NCBI GenBank assembly: GCA_043774625.1
Contig: JAYVTG010000091.1
Coordinates: 1-64,000 of the forward strand
DNA length: 64,000 nt
Reading direction: 5' to 3'
Source: JAAFIP01 sp043774625
GTDB taxonomy: Bacteria; Pseudomonadota; Gammaproteobacteria; Burkholderiales; Burkholderiaceae_C
Translations under genes and position numbers: made by a program
Shown here: in pieces, positions 16,797 through 24,461 of the stretch
Position numbering within the stretch: the stretch's first letter is position 1
Layout of the letters: every line of letters begins with the position of its first letter
The notes under the pieces: model-generated
Databases searched by the model: none
Told to the model about the DNA's origin: nothing
The model's input: only the letters and a program-made list of their open reading frames with translations

Positions 16797-18176
16797 CTAG
16801 CGCAATCGTCCAGCAAGCCAGACCAGGGCCAGTACAGGCAATCCGAGGCAGGCAGTGGCGATGAAAAAGTTGCTGTAGCCAAAGCTATCCACATACACAC
16901 CAGAAAAACCTGCCAGCCATTTGGGCAACAGTAGCATCATGGAACTGAACAGGGCGTACTGCGTGGCCGAATATTGGATATTGGTCAGGCTGGACAGGTA
17001 GGCAATAAACGCGGCTGAGGCAATTCCACTGGAGAGATTGTCCGCCGAGATAACCCAGACCAAGGCCGTCACATCATGCCCGCGCGTGCCCAGCCATGCA
17101 AATAGAAGGTTGCTGGCGGCGCTCAGCACGGCACCCAGCATCAGCACCCGCATCATGCCCAGGCGCATGGACAGCACACCGCCAATGAAGGCGCCCACCA
17201 GGGTCATGATGACACCAAACACCTTGGTCACCGCAGCCACCTCGTCCTTGGTGTAGCCCATGTCTACATAAAACGGGTTGGCCATGATGCCCATGACGAT
17301 ATCGCTGATGCGGTAGGTGGCGATCAAGGCCAAAACCAGCGCTGCGTTCCAGCCGTAGCGCTTGAAGAATTCAGCAAAAGGTTCTACCAAGGCCGTTTGC
17401 AACCATTCAGCCAGATTCCTGGCCTTGGGCAGTTCTTTGCGTAGAGGTTCTGCAGACACTAGCACGGTCAACATCCCCACCACCATGGAGGCCGCCATCC
17501 ACAAATACGCAGTTTGCCATGCGGTATGCTGGTAGCTGTTGATGTCTGCCGTCTCGGCGCGCGCTGCTATCCACAACACACCCGCACCGGCCCAGATCAT
17601 GGCCAAGCGGTAACCCGTTTGGTAGGCTGCGGCCAAAGCGGCCTGGCGCACGGTGTCTGCACTCTCAATGCGATAGGCATCCAGCGCTATGTCTTGTGTA
17701 GCCGATGCAAAAGCAACAACGAGAGCGCACCATACGACGGGCATGAGGTTGACTTTGGGATCGGTAAACGCCATGCCCACCAATCCCGCCATGATGGCCA
17801 GCTGCGACAGCAGCAACCAGCTGCGCCTGCGGCCCATCAACCGGGTCAGCAACGGAATCGGCAACCTGTCTACCAAAGGTGCCCAGCACCATTTAAAGCC
17901 ATACGCCAGACCAATCCAGCTCAAATAGCCAATAGTGGCGCGGTTAATGCCGGCCTCGCGCAGCCAGAAACTCAGTGTTCCCAAAACCAGCAGCAGTGGC
18001 AACCCGGCAGAAAAGCCCAGCGTGAGCATGCGCAGCGTTGGCAGTTCGGTATAGACCTTGAAGGTTTGCAGCCAGGTGAGCTTGGCAGGCGTGGTGGGTG
18101 CGGTGGGCGTGAGCGAGGCAGCCTGTGGATGGGCCACTGTTGCAGCCTGTGGACGGGTCTGTGCGGTATCGGTCAT
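16797..18176 (-). CDS. ampG: AmpG family muropeptide permease
   Basis: A 459-residue major-facilitator permease of the AmpG type, which imports anhydromuropeptides from the periplasm for cell-wall recycling. About 12-14 hydrophobic segments start at residue 45. Family features include LRMLTLGFSAGLPLLLVLGT, a conserved FKWCWAPLVDR loop and SATQDIALDAYRIE. The ATG at 18176 overlaps the stop of waaF (ATGA), supporting this start over the longer open frame. The first 35 residues are a Thr/Ala/Pro-rich tail. The last gene of the leftward ilvE operon. Confidence 0.93.
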   Translation of the reverse strand: MTDTAQTRPQAATVAHPQAASLTPTAPTTPAKLTWLQTFKVYTELPTLRMLTLGFSAGLPLLLVLGTLSFWLREAGINRATIGYLSWIGLAYGFKWCWAPLVDRLPIPLLTRLMGRRRSWLLLSQLAIMAGLVGMAFTDPKVNLMPVVWCALVVAFASATQDIALDAYRIESADTVRQAALAAAYQTGYRLAMIWAGAGVLWIAARAETADINSYQHTAWQTAYLWMAASMVVGMLTVLVSAEPLRKELPKARNLAEWLQTALVEPFAEFFKRYGWNAALVLALIATYRISDIVMGIMANPFYVDMGYTKDEVAAVTKVFGVIMTLVGAFIGGVLSMRLGMMRVLMLGAVLSAASNLLFAWLGTRGHDVTALVWVISADNLSSGIASAAFIAYLSSLTNIQYSATQYALFSSMMLLLPKWLAGFSGVYVDSFGYSNFFIATACLGLPVLALVWLAGRLR

Positions 18177-19180
18177 GCCTGCATCATACCGAGCACGCCG
18201 CCAGGCTGGATGTCGTTCAGGCAGCGGGTATGGCCCAGCGGGCATTCACGTTCAAAACAAGGCGCGCAGTCCAGCGGGGGCTGGTAGCTGGCATCGTTCT
18301 TGAGCCATAACACCTGTGCTTTTTGACTCAGCGGTGGCGTGTGCATCGGGCTGCTGGAGCCGAAGATGGCGACCTGGGGTACGTCCAGCGCGGCGGCTAC
18401 GTGCATCAAGCCTGAGTCGTTAGTTACTATGAATTTAGTAGCTGCCAGCGCATATATGGCGCTGGCTAATGAGGTTTTCCCTGCCAAAGACTGACAATTC
18501 GGTGTTTGCGCGGCAATTTGCTCACACAGCGCCACGTCTTTGCCAGAACCGAGCAATACGACCTGCAAACCTTGTGCATTCAAACTGCGTGCCAGTTCGG
18601 CAAAGTGCGCTGCGGGCCAGCGTTTGGCGGGGCCGTATTCAGCGCCGGGAACAAAGATGGCGTACTGGCCGCGCTTCAAACTCAGTTCGTTCAGGGTAGC
18701 GTTCACAGCGGCTTCATCCACGTGCAAAATCGGTCTGTCTTGCGCCACGTTCGCGTCACCGCTAAGTGCCGAGTAAAACGGCACCATCGGCGGGCGCTTG
18801 TCTTTGGGTGGATTTTTGAGCCTGTGGGTCAGCAAGCCAATGCGGGTTTCGCCCAGATAACCAATGCGCTCGGGTATGCCTGCCAACAACGGCAGCAGGG
18901 CAGATTTGAGCGAATTGGGCAGCACATATGCTTTGTCAAATTGGCCTTCGATTTTTTGGGCGATAGACCGCCGCGCTTTGAGCTGTAGCCCGCCATGCGC
19001 AAATGGAAATTCAATCACCTGCGCTACGTGCGGCATGCAGCGATACACAGGAGCCACCCAGGGCAGCGCGCCTACCGTAATGCGCTCGCCGCGTGCCTGC
19101 AAACGGCGCAGCAGCGGCTCGGTCATCACCGCGTCGCCGATCCACTGCGGCGCGATGACCAGTGACTTAGTGGTGACCAC
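18173..19180 (-). CDS. waaF: ADP-heptose:LPS heptosyltransferase II
   Basis: A 335-residue family 9 glycosyltransferase that adds the second heptose to the lipopolysaccharide inner core. Motifs: SLVIAPQWIGDAVMTEPLL at the N-terminus, FVPGAEYGPAKRWPAAHFAE for nucleotide-sugar binding, TNDSGLMHVAAAL in the C-terminal domain, and CAPCFERECPLGHTRC at the end. The start is a GTG at 19180, overlapping the zinc-finger gene end by 14 bp; no ATG is available before the conserved motif. A dispersed repeat (18427-18466) codes for the segment just before TNDSG without changing the expected length. Confidence 0.92.
   Translation of the reverse strand: MVTTKSLVIAPQWIGDAVMTEPLLRRLQARGERITVGALPWVAPVYRCMPHVAQVIEFPFAHGGLQLKARRSIAQKIEGQFDKAYVLPNSLKSALLPLLAGIPERIGYLGETRIGLLTHRLKNPPKDKRPPMVPFYSALSGDANVAQDRPILHVDEAAVNATLNELSLKRGQYAIFVPGAEYGPAKRWPAAHFAELARSLNAQGLQVVLLGSGKDVALCEQIAAQTPNCQSLAGKTSLASAIYALAATKFIVTNDSGLMHVAAALDVPQVAIFGSSSPMHTPPLSQKAQVLWLKNDASYQPPLDCAPCFERECPLGHTRCLNDIQPGGVLGMMQA
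18427..18466 (+). repeat. AGCTGCT dispersed repeat, copy 3
   Basis: A diverged copy lying antisense inside waaF. It encodes Leu-Ala-Ser-Ala-Ile-Tyr-Ala-Leu-Ala-Ala-Thr-Lys-Phe-Ile, directly before the conserved TNDSG motif. Confidence 0.65.
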
Positions 19181-19370
19181 CCACGTGCTCACCCGCCTTG
19201 AGTTGGTACTGCGTGCTGCAGTACGGACACTTGACGGTTTTGTTGTGCGACAAATCCAAAAACACACGCGGGTGCGAATTCCACAGCTGCATGCCAGCCA
19301 GTGTGTTGGGGCAGAAAATGCCGCCTTGCGGGTTCAGGTCGGTAGCTTTGAGTTCAACAGGATTGCTCAT
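19167..19370 (-). CDS. Zinc-finger (zf-CHCC type) small protein
   Basis: A 67-residue protein with the pattern Cys-x(n)-His-Pro-x-Val-x(n)-Cys-Pro-Tyr-Cys, the zf-CHCC fold related to NADH dehydrogenase subunit NDUFS6. In beta- and gammaproteobacteria this small protein is commonly encoded beside ilvE. The ATG at 19370 is used here; a GTG at 19376 overlapping the ilvE stop (GTGA) is an alternative that would add two residues. Function is unknown; a metal-binding role is inferred. Confidence 0.85.
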   Translation of the reverse strand: MSNPVELKATDLNPQGGIFCPNTLAGMQLWNSHPRVFLDLSHNKTVKCPYCSTQYQLKAGEHVGGHH

Positions 19371-19372
19371 GA

Positions 19373-20323
19373 TCACACTTTGCTCAGCCAGGCAGCGTAT
19401 TTCGGGTTGCGGCCATTGACGATGTCAAAAAACGCGGCCTGGATTTTTTCGGTAATCGGGCCACGTGAGCCCACGTAGTCGCCCTTGCCAATTTCAATAC
19501 GGTCCAGTTCACGAATGGGCGTGATTTCTGCCGCCGTGCCAGAGAAGAATGCTTCGTCGGCAATGTAAATTTCGTCGCGTGTAATCGGCTTTTCCTTGAT
19601 CTCGATGCCTAAGTCTTTGCAAATCGCAAACACCGTGTTACGCGTGATGCCGTTCAGAGCACCCGCGCTGGCGTCTGGCGTGTAGACCACGCCTTTGCGC
19701 ACCACAAACAGGTTCTCGCCCGCACCTTCGCTAGCAAAGCCTTGTGGGTCGAGCAAAAGGGCTTCGTCGTAGCCTTCGTCTGTCGCTTCCATATTGGCCA
19801 AAATCGAATTGGTGTAGTTGGACACCGCCTTGGCGTGGATCATGGTGATATTGACGTGATGGCGCGTGTAGCTGCTGGTCTTCACACGGATGCCACGCTT
19901 CAAGCCCTCTTCACCCAAATACGCGCCCCAAGTCCAGGCGGCAACCATCAAATGAATGGTGTTGCCCTTGGGAGAGACGCCAAGCTTCTTGTCGCCAATC
20001 CAGGTCAGCGGGCGGATGTAGCCTGATTCGAGCTTGTTTGCGCGCACCACGGCAATTTGCGCAGCCATCACTTCGTTCTGGGTGAACGGAATTTTCATGC
20101 GCAAAATTTTGGCACTGTTAAACAACCGCTCGGTGTGCTCTTCCAAACGGAAAATCGCCGTGCCATGGGCTGTATTGTAGGCACGCACGCCTTCAAAAGC
20201 GCCGCAGCCGTAGTGCAGGGTGTGGGACAGCACATGGATTTTGGCATCGCGCCAATCCACCATCTCACCATCCATCCAAATTTTGCCGTCACGGTCGGAC
20301 ATGCTGGGAACTACGGGTGCCAT
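19373..20323 (-). CDS. ilvE: Branched-chain amino acid aminotransferase
   Basis: A 316-residue class IV PLP aminotransferase that makes Val, Leu and Ile from their 2-oxo acids. HTLHYGCGAFEGVRAY near residues 34-49, SSYTRHHVNITMIHAKAVSN with the PLP lysine, EGAGENLF and FFSGTAAEITPI are all present. AGGAG lies 6 bp before the ATG. It is the second gene of a leftward operon that includes a small membrane protein before it and the zinc finger, waaF and ampG after it. Confidence 0.97.
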   Translation of the reverse strand: MAPVVPSMSDRDGKIWMDGEMVDWRDAKIHVLSHTLHYGCGAFEGVRAYNTAHGTAIFRLEEHTERLFNSAKILRMKIPFTQNEVMAAQIAVVRANKLESGYIRPLTWIGDKKLGVSPKGNTIHLMVAAWTWGAYLGEEGLKRGIRVKTSSYTRHHVNITMIHAKAVSNYTNSILANMEATDEGYDEALLLDPQGFASEGAGENLFVVRKGVVYTPDASAGALNGITRNTVFAICKDLGIEIKEKPITRDEIYIADEAFFSGTAAEITPIRELDRIEIGKGDYVGSRGPITEKIQAAFFDIVNGRNPKYAAWLSKV

Positions 20324-20363
20324 GCTGGCTCCTTTTATCTCTGGTTACTCGAAAATACAGATT

Positions 20364-20771
20364 TTACGCGGTCGCTTCATCCATAGACGGTCGCCACAGT
20401 TCAAACTGCGTCAGCTTGCCGCCCATGAAGGTGCAGGTGACATGCGAGCCGCCCGTGTCGGCCCAGCGGTACACCTCGGGCTGAATATCTTTGGCGCTGA
20501 GTTTTTCTCCCAGGCTTTTGGTCATGGCAGTGACATGCAGCAAGGTTTTGCCTTTTTGCAGCTTGGCATTGAGCATCACCGCGCTGGCAACGTGCCCGAC
20601 AGGGCGGTTCGCGGCGCGCTTCAAAATCGTCATCATGCGGCTAAAGTGCAGCAGCATCCAAAACACGATGCCTCCCGCCACCAAAGCTACGCCCTGCCAG
20701 CCAAACTTGAAGTAAGACATGGCGATAAGCAGGGCGCCTGCAGCCCAGATAAAAGAATTTTGAAACTTCAT
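20364..20771 (-). CDS. Small membrane protein of unknown function
   Basis: A 135-residue protein with two hydrophobic segments (about residues 6-22 and 24-42) followed by a soluble tail ending GGSHVTCTFMGGKLTQFELW. Not recognised. The ATG at 20771 is preferred over the upstream in-frame start because the extra residues lack hydrophobic or conserved character. It precedes ilvE by 40 bp and is probably the first gene of that operon. Confidence 0.65.
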   Translation of the reverse strand: MKFQNSFIWAAGALLIAMSYFKFGWQGVALVAGGIVFWMLLHFSRMMTILKRAANRPVGHVASAVMLNAKLQKGKTLLHVTAMTKSLGEKLSAKDIQPEVYRWADTGGSHVTCTFMGGKLTQFELWRPSMDEATA

Positions 20772-20863
20772 GCCTGTATTGTCGCAGGCATGTGCATACC
20801 CGGGCTGCGCCAACTACGTAGCAGTCAGGCGCAGAACGCTGTGCAATTCAGTGCACAAAAAAA

Positions 20864-21448
20864 TCAGGTTTTACCCAGTAAAGCTTCTTTGAGTTTCCAG
20901 TCCGCAGGGTTGTTGCCCAGCCATATGCGCGCCAAGGCATTAAAAAACTCGGGCTCTTTGAAAGGTTCACCCACTGGCTTGCCTCTGATACTCATAGTGG
21001 TGCCCTTTCCTGCTACAAAATCAATGGTGAAGGTGTCGCCCGTTTTCAGATTCTTGTAGTCAGAAAATACCTGACTCATCCGCATGATGGGTGGAATCAG
21101 TTTGGAAAACTCATTCTTGGGCATATTGTCCTCGATGCCCCGCGTAAAGAGCTTGCCCAATTCGTTAGCGTCAATGTCGCGCAGCATCGTCGCGCTAATG
21201 CGCTTGTTGCCCGAAGACGCCGGCACCTCATCGGTTGTAGCGGCCTTTTTGGTCAAATATAGGCTGGCCACATAGACTTTGAACACAGCCTTGTAGCGAA
21301 TGCCTGCGCCGTTCAGGACCAATTTTTGACCCTGCAACTCCACGCTGTCTTCCACCTTGACTCCGCTAATTTCGATGGTGGCCGCGCTCAAGGCGAAAGA
21401 TAAGCCTAAACCGGAAAGCATAACCATGAACTGCTGTCGATTGAGCAT
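20864..21448 (-). CDS. Chalcone isomerase-like family protein, exported
   Basis: A 194-residue protein with a signal peptide (Met-Leu-Asn-Arg-Gln-Gln-Phe then a hydrophobic core ending Ala-Leu-Ser-Ala-Ala) and the bacterial chalcone-isomerase-like fold: LNGAGIRYKAVFKVYVASLY, then RISATMLRDI and FTRGIEDN. Bacterial members are periplasmic and of unclear function; fatty-acid binding has been proposed for the fold. The start has a TGGAGATG site. A perfect 12-bp palindrome lies 16 bp upstream of the start. Confidence 0.88.
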   Translation of the reverse strand: MLNRQQFMVMLSGLGLSFALSAATIEISGVKVEDSVELQGQKLVLNGAGIRYKAVFKVYVASLYLTKKAATTDEVPASSGNKRISATMLRDIDANELGKLFTRGIEDNMPKNEFSKLIPPIMRMSQVFSDYKNLKTGDTFTIDFVAGKGTTMSIRGKPVGEPFKEPEFFNALARIWLGNNPADWKLKEALLGKT

Positions 21449-21463
21449 GACATCTCCAAATAA

Positions 21464-21475
21464 GAACGATCGTTC
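21464..21475. promoter_or_regulatory. Palindromic operator candidate GAACGATCGTTC
   Basis: A perfect 12-bp palindrome in the 5' region of the chalcone-isomerase-like gene, of a form often bound by TetR-family repressors. The likely regulator is not encoded in the window. Confidence 0.5.
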
Positions 21476-21562
21476 ATAAGTGCGAATATTTACCCAGTGT
21501 GCGCTGTCAGTTTCTTGCACGCATTAGGGGTTACGCGCATCAACTTGGTATAAACTGTTTCC

Positions 21563-21649
21563 ATGTTTAGCCAAAAAGCAAATTCCGTTTGCATGTCTCA
21601 CACAGGCGCTGGCCGCCAGGGAGCTTGGCTTTGGCGTACGCCAGCCTGA
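21563..21649 (+). promoter_or_regulatory. Candidate trp leader peptide (trpL)
   Basis: A 28-codon open frame upstream of trpE that ends Gly-Ala-Trp-Leu-Trp-Arg-Thr-Pro-Ala-stop. Two Trp codons one residue apart, 7 and 5 codons before the stop, in a leader placed 114 bp before trpE are the hallmark of ribosome-stalling attenuation. The Trp codons overlap the stem of the palindrome TGGCGTACGCCA. A TATAAA at 21549 could be the -10 box. An internal ATG at 21593 would give an 18-residue version. No clear ribosome site was seen, so the call is moderate. Confidence 0.6.
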
Positions 21650-21662
21650 CGTTTGTTGACCT

Positions 21663-21741
21663 GCGGCCACGCCGCACCCGCTTGTGACACGGCTTGACGC
21701 CGTCTCCTCCCAACCCCAACACCGGGCTGCAGCTAGCAGCC
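21663..21741 (+). promoter_or_regulatory. Hairpins between trpL and trpE
   Basis: Three short stems follow the leader peptide: GCGGC-cac-GCCGC (21663-21675), ACGGC-ttgac-GCCGT (21689-21703) and GGCTGC-agcta-GCAGCC (21725-21741). They could serve as alternative attenuator stems. None is followed by a U-run, so if attenuation operates it may not be by classical intrinsic termination. Confidence 0.4.
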
Positions 21742-21762
21742 ACCCACCGATAGGGCGCCCAC

Positions 21763-23265
21763 ATGATCACCGAACTTGAATTCAAAAGCCTGCGAGACGC
21801 TGGCTATAACCGCATACCCCTGGTGGCAGAAGCCTTTGCCGACCTGGAAACCCCGCTGTCTTTGTACCTGAAGCTGGCGCACGGCACACAGCAGGGCAAG
21901 TACAGCTTTTTGCTGGAATCCGTGGTGGGCGGTGAGCGTTTTGGTCGTTACAGTTTTATCGGCTTGCCTGCGCGCACCGTGCTGCGTGCCAGTGGCTTTG
22001 GGGTGAATGCCAAAACCGAGGTATTGACCGATGGCGTTTTGCTGGAAACCTTGCCCGGCAATCCGCTGGATGCGATTGAAAAATTCCAGTCCCGCTTCAA
22101 GGTCGCCCTGCGCCCCGGCCTGCCGCGTTTTTGCGGTGGCTTGGCGGGCTACTTTGGTTACGACACGGTGCGCTATATCGAGAAAAAGCTGGAGAAATCT
22201 TGCCCGCCCGACACGCTGGGCTGTCCCGACATCATGCTGCTGCTGTGCGAGGAATTGGCGGTCATCGACAACCTGTCGGGCAAGCTGTATCTCATCGTGT
22301 ACGCCAACCCGCTTGAGACTGAAGCGTATGCTAAAGCAAAAAAACGCCTGCGCGAGCTGAAAGACCAGTTGCGCTACAGCGTGACGGCCCCCGTGGTGAA
22401 GCAGTCGCAAGACTACCCGGTGGAACGCGAATTTGCCAAGGCGGATTATGTGAAGGCGGTTGAAAAGTCCAAAGAGCTGATCGCAGGCGGCGACTTTATG
22501 CAGGTGCAAATTGGCCAGCGCCTGAAGAAGCGATTTACCGAGTCACCCCTGTCGCTGTACCGCGCCGTCAGGTCATTGAACCCGTCGCCTTATATGTACT
22601 ACTACAACATGGGCGATTTTCATATCGTTGGTGCGAGTCCCGAGATTTTGGTGCGGCAAGAAAGCACGCCCACAGGAGAGCAAAAAATCACCATCCGCCC
22701 GCTGGCTGGCACGCGCCCGCGTGCAGCCACACCCGAGGCAGACAAAGCGACCGAGGTGGAACTGATCAACGACCCCAAGGAACGCGCCGAACACGTGATG
22801 CTGATTGACCTGGCGCGCAACGACATTGGCCGCATTGCCAAAACCGGCAGCGTCAAAGTGACCGAGGCCTTTGCCGTAGAACGCTACAGCCACGTGATGC
22901 ATATCGTGAGCAATGTGGAAGGTATTTTGAAAGACGGCATGACGTCGATGGACGTGCTGAAAGCCACTTTTCCCGCAGGCACGCTCACAGGAGCGCCCAA
23001 GGTGCATGCGATGGAAATCATCGACCAACTGGAGCCCACCAAACGCGGCATTTACGGCGGTGCCTGCGGGTATTTGAGCTTTGCGGGCGACATGGACGTG
23101 GCGATTGCCATTCGCACCGGCATTGTGAAAGACGGCATGCTGTATGTGCAGGCGGCAGCGGGCGTGGTTGCCGACAGCGTGCCTGAGCTGGAGTGGAAAG
23201 AGACCGAGCACAAGGCCCGTGCTTTGTTGCGTGCTTCTGAGTTGGTAGAGGAGGGGTTGGAATGA
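21763..23265 (+). CDS. trpE: Anthranilate synthase component I
   Basis: A 500-residue chorismate-binding enzyme that, with TrpG, makes anthranilate, the first step of tryptophan synthesis. The Trp-feedback motif LLES is present near residue 48 (YSFLLESVVGGERFGRYSFI), and the catalytic C-terminal half shows GASPEILVR, IRPLAGTRPRA, LIDLARNDIGR and FPAGTLTGAPKVHAMEII. A leader peptide and hairpins precede it. Its TGA overlaps the ATG of the following GxxExxY gene, which belongs to an inserted element. Confidence 0.97.
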   Translation: MITELEFKSLRDAGYNRIPLVAEAFADLETPLSLYLKLAHGTQQGKYSFLLESVVGGERFGRYSFIGLPARTVLRASGFGVNAKTEVLTDGVLLETLPGNPLDAIEKFQSRFKVALRPGLPRFCGGLAGYFGYDTVRYIEKKLEKSCPPDTLGCPDIMLLLCEELAVIDNLSGKLYLIVYANPLETEAYAKAKKRLRELKDQLRYSVTAPVVKQSQDYPVEREFAKADYVKAVEKSKELIAGGDFMQVQIGQRLKKRFTESPLSLYRAVRSLNPSPYMYYYNMGDFHIVGASPEILVRQESTPTGEQKITIRPLAGTRPRAATPEADKATEVELINDPKERAEHVMLIDLARNDIGRIAKTGSVKVTEAFAVERYSHVMHIVSNVEGILKDGMTSMDVLKATFPAGTLTGAPKVHAMEIIDQLEPTKRGIYGGACGYLSFAGDMDVAIAIRTGIVKDGMLYVQAAAGVVADSVPELEWKETEHKARALLRASELVEEGLE

Positions 23266-23708
23266 ATACTTTTTTGAACGCGAAAGACGCGAAAGTTGCG
23301 CGAAATTCACAAAATGAAAACCAAAATTTTGAGAATGATTTTTCCAGTGACATCATTGGTGCTGCTATAGAAGTGCAACGCGTGTTGGGGACTGGTTTGC
23401 TTGAAAGTGCTTATTGCGCGGCATTGGAGATTGAATTTGCAGAGCTAGAGCTGGGTTTTGCGCGAGAGGTGCCTATTGAGGCGTTTTACAAAAGCAAGTC
23501 TTTGGGAGTAGGTTTTCGTGCCGACTTTATTGTGGAAAACAGCGTCATCGTCGAAGTAAAGGCTTTGTCCACATTGCTAGATAGCCACCGTGCGCAATTA
23601 TTGTCTTACCTGCGCACAAGCGGTTTACCACTGGGGCTGTTAATTAATTTTCACGAATTCCCATTGACCAAATCCATCAAACGCTTAGTCAACCACGCAC
23701 CAAATTAA
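23262..23708 (+). CDS. GxxExxY protein, PD-(D/E)XK nuclease-like
   Basis: A 148-residue GxxExxY-family protein (TIGR04256 type). The namesake motif is GLLESAY near residues 45-51. A nuclease-fold core follows: FRADFIVEN with an Asp, and VIVEVKAL giving the Glu-x-Lys pair, near residues 86-103. The first 20 residues (including Asn-Ala-Lys-Asp-Ala-Lys) are encoded by a 44-bp inverted repeat whose partner lies just past the stop codon. The ATG overlaps the trpE stop, so it could be translated by coupling. Function is unknown; a nuclease role is inferred from the fold. Confidence 0.88.
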   Translation: MNTFLNAKDAKVARNSQNENQNFENDFSSDIIGAAIEVQRVLGTGLLESAYCAALEIEFAELELGFAREVPIEAFYKSKSLGVGFRADFIVENSVIVEVKALSTLLDSHRAQLLSYLRTSGLPLGLLINFHEFPLTKSIKRLVNHAPN

Positions 23709-23760
23709 TCATCTTCTTTTGCGACTTTCGCGCAACTTTCGCGTCTTTCGCGTTCAAAAA
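23271..23760. mobile_element. 490-bp element with 44-bp terminal inverted repeats carrying a GxxExxY gene
   Basis: The left arm 23271-23314 and right arm 23717-23760 match at 42 of 44 positions when one is reverse-complemented. Each arm is built from tandem 9-bp units of the form CGCGAAAGA/CGCGAAAGT. The arms bound little but the GxxExxY reading frame. The element lies exactly between trpE and trpG, genes normally adjacent in this pathway cluster. No target-site duplication is obvious. Confidence 0.85.
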
Positions 23761-23785
23761 TCCCCTCCCCAAGGACACCCACCCC

Positions 23786-24364
23786 ATGAAACTCCTAATG
23801 ATCGACAACTACGATAGTTTCACCTACAACATCGTCCAATACTTTGGCGAGCTGGGCGCAGACGTAACGGTCGTGCGCAACGATGAAGTCACCGTGGACG
23901 AACTGGACCAACAATTCAAGGCAGGCGGCTTTGAGCGCCTGTGCATCTCCCCCGGCCCGTGCTCGCCCAACGAAGCGGGTATTTCTGTTGCCGCCATCCG
24001 GCATTTCGCTGGCAAATTGCCCATCCTGGGCGTATGTTTAGGCCACCAGGCCATTGGCGCGGCTCTGGGCGGCAAGATTGTGCGGGCGCAGCAACTCATG
24101 CACGGCAAAACATCGGTGATCAGCACCACGCAAGAGGGTGTTTTCAAGGACTTGCCTAAGCAGTTCACCGTCAATCGCTACCATTCGCTGGCGATTGAAC
24201 GCGCGTCGTGCCCCAGCGAACTAGCGATTACCGCGCAAACCGATGACGGCGAGATCATGGGCGTGAAGCACACAACCCTGGACATGGAAGGCGTGCAGTT
24301 TCACCCCGAGAGCATTTTGACCGAGCATGGGCACGCGATGTTGAAGAATTTTTTGACGCGGTAG
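23786..24364 (+). CDS. trpG: Anthranilate synthase component II
   Basis: A 192-residue class I glutamine amidotransferase that supplies ammonia to TrpE. It begins LLMIDNYDSFTYNIVQYFGE, has the catalytic Cys in LGVCLGHQAIG (near residue 80) and the His-Glu pair in VQFHPESIL. The start has an AAGGA site. It is separated from trpE by the inserted GxxExxY element. It may also serve as PabA, as in many bacteria with one such subunit. Confidence 0.96.
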   Translation: MKLLMIDNYDSFTYNIVQYFGELGADVTVVRNDEVTVDELDQQFKAGGFERLCISPGPCSPNEAGISVAAIRHFAGKLPILGVCLGHQAIGAALGGKIVRAQQLMHGKTSVISTTQEGVFKDLPKQFTVNRYHSLAIERASCPSELAITAQTDDGEIMGVKHTTLDMEGVQFHPESILTEHGHAMLKNFLTR

Positions 24365-24377
24365 CGTGCAACGCGTA

Positions 24378-24416
24378 CTATTAAATTCATAGCTGCTCGC
24401 GCATATTCTACGCTGG
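24378..24416 (+). repeat. AGCTGCT dispersed repeat, copy 4
   Basis: A near-consensus copy (ctattaaattcat-AGCTGCTCGCGCATATTCTA-cgctggc) in the short gap between trpG and the LysE gene. Confidence 0.9.
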
Positions 24417-24461
24417 CTACCGGCATATTTACCTATAAAAATACGTTCAAGGAGCATGGAT

